From assembly GCF_029868625.1 (NCBI RefSeq), contig NZ_JARWOJ010000381.1, forward strand, positions 1-44,479: a stretch of DNA of 44,479 nt, given 5' to 3'. The translations under genes and the position numbers were made by a program. Shown piece after piece: positions 42,853 through 44,479 of the stretch (position 1 is its first letter; every line of letters begins with the position of its first letter). The notes under the pieces were generated by a model. It made no database searches, had not been told where the DNA came from, and saw only the letters and a list, made by a program, of their open reading frames with translations. This stretch comes from Nocardia neocaledoniensis. Its GTDB lineage: Bacteria > Actinomycetota > Actinomycetes > Mycobacteriales > Mycobacteriaceae.

Positions 42853-43200
42853 CTGCCAACGCGGTCAACGCGACCAGCACCCGATCCCAGGTCCCGTCCT
42901 CGGCATAACGGCGGTGACGCTTCCATACCGTCTGCCACGGACCGAACACCTCGGGCAGGTCTCGCCACGGCAACCCGGTCCGCAACCGGTACAGCATCCC
43001 CTCCACGACCAGGCGATAGTTGGAGAAGTTGCGACCAACCCGACCATCCGACTTCGGTAGCAGCAGCTCGAGCAGTTCCCACTGGTTATCCGTCAGAACC
43101 TGATGCCGATCACCGACAGCCGCCGCCACATCGAACATGATGCCCGACCCGATCACCTACCAGGCGAAAACCGGGGAACACGATTGGGAGACATGACCTA
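42221..43200 (-). mobile_element. Complete IS5-family insertion sequence (IS427-like, two-frame transposase)
   Basis: The element is bounded by perfect 16-base inverted repeats, TAGGTCATGTCTCCCA at 42221-42236 and its complement at 43185-43200; the outer TA on each side may be the duplicated target. It is 980 bases long and encodes a transposase in two overlapping frames, as is usual for the IS427 subgroup. Both ends and both frames look intact, so it may still be mobile. Confidence 0.9.
42731..43156 (-). CDS. IS5-family transposase, first frame (OrfA)
   Basis: This is the 141-codon first part of the transposase, starting at GTG 43156 or ATG 43138. It holds the N-terminal helical domain (LTDNQWELLELLLP, GLPWRDLPEVFGPWQTVWKR) and the first catalytic aspartate in VVSVDSTIVRVHQHG. 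It ends shortly after PGPDGE, where the second frame takes over. Confidence 0.88.
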   Translation of the reverse strand: MIGSGIMFDVAAAVGDRHQVLTDNQWELLELLLPKSDGRVGRNFSNYRLVVEGMLYRLRTGLPWRDLPEVFGPWQTVWKRHRRYAEDGTWDRVLVALTALADATGNLDWVVSVDSTIVRVHQHGANTRRGVGAVPGPDGEL

Positions 43201-43226
43201 ATTCGGCTGGAGACGCCGTTGTGGAG

Positions 43227-43328
43227 AGTTGTCCAGCGTTTCCGATCGTTGTCGTGGCGAAGCGTGTTTGCCCAGGTGGGGGTGCTGTTCTGGTAGTCGA
43301 CAGTTATCCAGCGTTGGCCATAGTTGCC
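43227..43328 (+). repeat. Pair of 27-bp imperfect direct repeats, candidate integrase arm sites
   Basis: The 27-base segments 43227-43253 and 43302-43328 match at 21 positions; both start AGTT(G/A)TCCAGCGTT. An inverted partial copy (CCGATAGTTGCC, read on the minus strand) lies at 43515-43526, and AGTTGTCC recurs near 43542. Repeats of this kind flanking an attachment core and beside an integrase gene are typical arm-type binding sites. Confidence 0.5.
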
Positions 43329-43352
43329 TGTGCTGCGCGCTCGGAGAAGGTC

Positions 43353-43377
43353 AGGGGTTCGATTCCCTTAGCTCCAC
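43353..43377 (+). other. tRNA/tmRNA 3'-end-like attachment site
   Basis: The segment holds a T-arm (GTTCGATTC within GGGG...CCC) followed by TTAGCTCCAC, the look of a tRNA or tmRNA 3' end. The acceptor strand is one base shorter than canonical and no anticodon or D-arm lies upstream, so it is a fragment and not a gene. Next to a tyrosine integrase, it is best read as an att site. AGCTCCAC recalls tmRNA (ssrA), a frequent integration target, but the donor gene is not proven. Confidence 0.62.
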
Positions 43378-43382
43378 GTATG

Positions 43383-43427
43383 CGCAGGTCAGCCTATGTT
43401 TTTAGGCTGACCTGCGTTTGTTTTTGT
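43383..43427 (+). terminator. Strong Rho-independent terminator
   Basis: A 14-base perfect stem, CGCAGGTCAGCCTA (43383-43396) with TAGGCTGACCTGCG (43403-43416), closes a 6-base loop and is followed by TTTGTTTTTGT. It lies 5 bases after the tRNA/tmRNA-like 3' end, the normal place for the terminator of such a gene, and may have been carried with the attachment site. Confidence 0.9.
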
Positions 43428-43519
43428 CACCATTAACTCCCCACTAATTCTGTTGGCGGGCTTCCATGGGTTCGAGTTCGGGCGATCTTCTCGGGTTCCT
43501 GCTGCTGATGTACTGGCAA

Positions 43520-44479
43520 CTATCGGGCAGTGTCGTTCGGTAGTTGTCCGGTGATCGCGTGGTTGAGTACATCGGCGGCGGCCTTGTGTGGGCGTCCGCG
43601 TGCCATGTAGTGGCGTTGGGTCATCGCGGGGTCGACGTGGCCGAGGACATCGGCAGTGACACGGGCCGACAGGCCGGCGTCGTCGAGGATGGTGGCCACG
43701 GCGTGGCGGAAACTGTGTGGGGTGATGTCCTCGGCGAACCCCAGGGCTTCACGGACACGCTGCCAGCCGTGTCCGACGTTTTGCGGGTCACGCAATGTCC
43801 CCACGGCCGAGGGGAACACCAGATCCAGGACCTCGATTCCGGGGTCCGGAGGAGAAGCCGGTCGCCGGTTCGCCACCGCGGCTTTGCGGCGTTTGAGCAT
43901 TTCCACCGCGAACTCGGGCAGTGCGATGGTGCCGGTCCGGTTCTTCGGGTCATCTTTCCTGGTCACACGGACCAGTCCTTTGCCCGCGACGCGGACGAGT
44001 TTTCCGGTGGGACGCAGGGTCGCTGCGTCGAGGTCGATGTCGGTCCACAACAGTGCGAGCATCTGGGAGCGGCGCAGGCCGGTGGCGGCGTAGAGGGTGA
44101 TTATGTCGGCGAGGTCGGCGCTTTCGCAGTAGGCGGCGACGGTGGGTGGGGTGTATGCCTTGACGGGTGTGCCGCGTTCTCGTTCGGCTTTGGCGAGTTG
44201 TCGCGGGCACAGGATCTGGGAGGTCCGGACGGCGGAGAGGATGTAGCGCAGTTCGTCGGTGGTGAGGTCGCCGGCGCCGCCGGTGCGGCCCTTGGCTTCG
44301 ATGTTTTTCGGCATCTGGACTTCGCGGACGGGGTTGATCTCGAGGGGGCTGGTGCGGACTGCGTAGCGGAACATGCCCGAGAGCACGATGCGCCCGGTGC
44401 GCATGTTCGAAGGCCCCCTGGCTTTTCCGACGTCGGTGAGGAAGGTTTCGACCGCGGAAGTGGTGACTTCGAACAGGCG
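43520..44479 (-). CDS. Tyrosine recombinase / integrase (5' end beyond window)
   Basis: The frame is open to the last base of the window, so at least 319 C-terminal residues are present and the ATG at 44404 is internal. The upstream segment (VTTSAVETFLTDVGKARGPS) is the SAM-like core-binding domain. Catalytic residues are visible: Arg in ATGLRRSQMLALLW, HSFRH (H-x-x-R), and LGHVDPAMTQRHY with the second histidine and the nucleophile tyrosine. It is typical of integrases of actinobacterial integrative elements. The gene ends 140 bases from the tRNA/tmRNA-like attachment site, its probable target. Confidence 0.93.
   Translation of the reverse strand, partial: RLFEVTTSAVETFLTDVGKARGPSNMRTGRIVLSGMFRYAVRTSPLEINPVREVQMPKNIEAKGRTGGAGDLTTDELRYILSAVRTSQILCPRQLAKAERERGTPVKAYTPPTVAAYCESADLADIITLYAATGLRRSQMLALLWTDIDLDAATLRPTGKLVRVAGKGLVRVTRKDDPKNRTGTIALPEFAVEMLKRRKAAVANRRPASPPDPGIEVLDLVFPSAVGTLRDPQNVGHGWQRVREALGFAEDITPHSFRHAVATILDDAGLSARVTADVLGHVDPAMTQRHYMARGRPHKAAADVLNHAITGQLPNDTAR

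Noticed and set aside
43353..43377. A functional tRNA or tmRNA gene
   Set aside because: Only the T-arm and acceptor tail are present, one base short; no D-arm, anticodon or tmRNA body lies upstream.
1..44479. CRISPR arrays, rRNA genes or a plasmid origin
   Set aside because: No regularly spaced repeat-spacer units, rRNA sequence, or Rep/ParA-type genes were seen; the GTGCGCAC array is too short and irregular for CRISPR.

Overview
The window reads as chromosome of a high-GC mycolic-acid actinomycete (Nocardia/Rhodococcus/Mycobacterium type). The grounds are a complete yrbE-mce operon, several P450s with their redox partners, GTG starts, dense ATGA/GTGA gene overlaps and many TetR-family genes. 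The genus is inferred; no rRNA or other species marker is present.

Region 1 (1-13648): an IS5-like transposase tail (1-129) abuts the 3' end of a long minus-strand gene set running from 12528 down to 139. In transcription order it holds a [2Fe-2S] ferredoxin, a CYP153-type P450, a ferredoxin reductase, a second P450, a transglutaminase-like protein, an aldehyde dehydrogenase, an SDR, a BtrH_N-type protein, an acyl-CoA ligase, a hotdog thioesterase and a third P450. Most junctions overlap or are very short. The set reads as hydroxylation, alcohol and aldehyde oxidation, then CoA activation, with two unexplained cysteine-nucleophile proteins. A divergent AraC-family regulator (12644-13648) faces it.

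Region 2 (13649-19740): a TetR regulator diverges from an MFS exporter, a universal stress protein and a second thioesterase that closely resembles the one in region 1; a perfect palindromic operator lies between them. A globin-sensor/STAS protein follows, then two decayed, divergently oriented IS5-like remnants.

Region 3 (19741-25972): a Baeyer-Villiger-like flavoprotein monooxygenase is coupled to a ferritin-like di-iron protein (minus strand). Facing them are two TetR regulators, a PaaI-type thioesterase and an alpha/beta hydrolase (plus strand).

Region 4 (25973-28024): an insertion-sequence graveyard, with an IS3-family element split by an IS30-family remnant.

Region 5 (28025-37810): a sigma70-like promoter overlapping a palindrome, a frameshifted WhiB-like reading frame, then yrbEA-yrbEB-mceABCDEF, an Mce-associated membrane protein and an alpha/beta hydrolase. 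This is a complete lipid or sterol importer apart from its ATPase, which is not in the window.

Region 6 (37811-44479): a decayed accessory zone. It holds two broken NAD(P)-binding oxidoreductase genes, a DoxX remnant, a broken ImmA/IrrE-type peptidase, an array of GTGCGCAC palindromes ahead of a small gene pair, an unrecognised 287-residue protein, an intact 980-bp IS5-family element, and a tRNA/tmRNA 3'-end-like attachment site with a strong terminator beside a tyrosine integrase that runs off the right edge.
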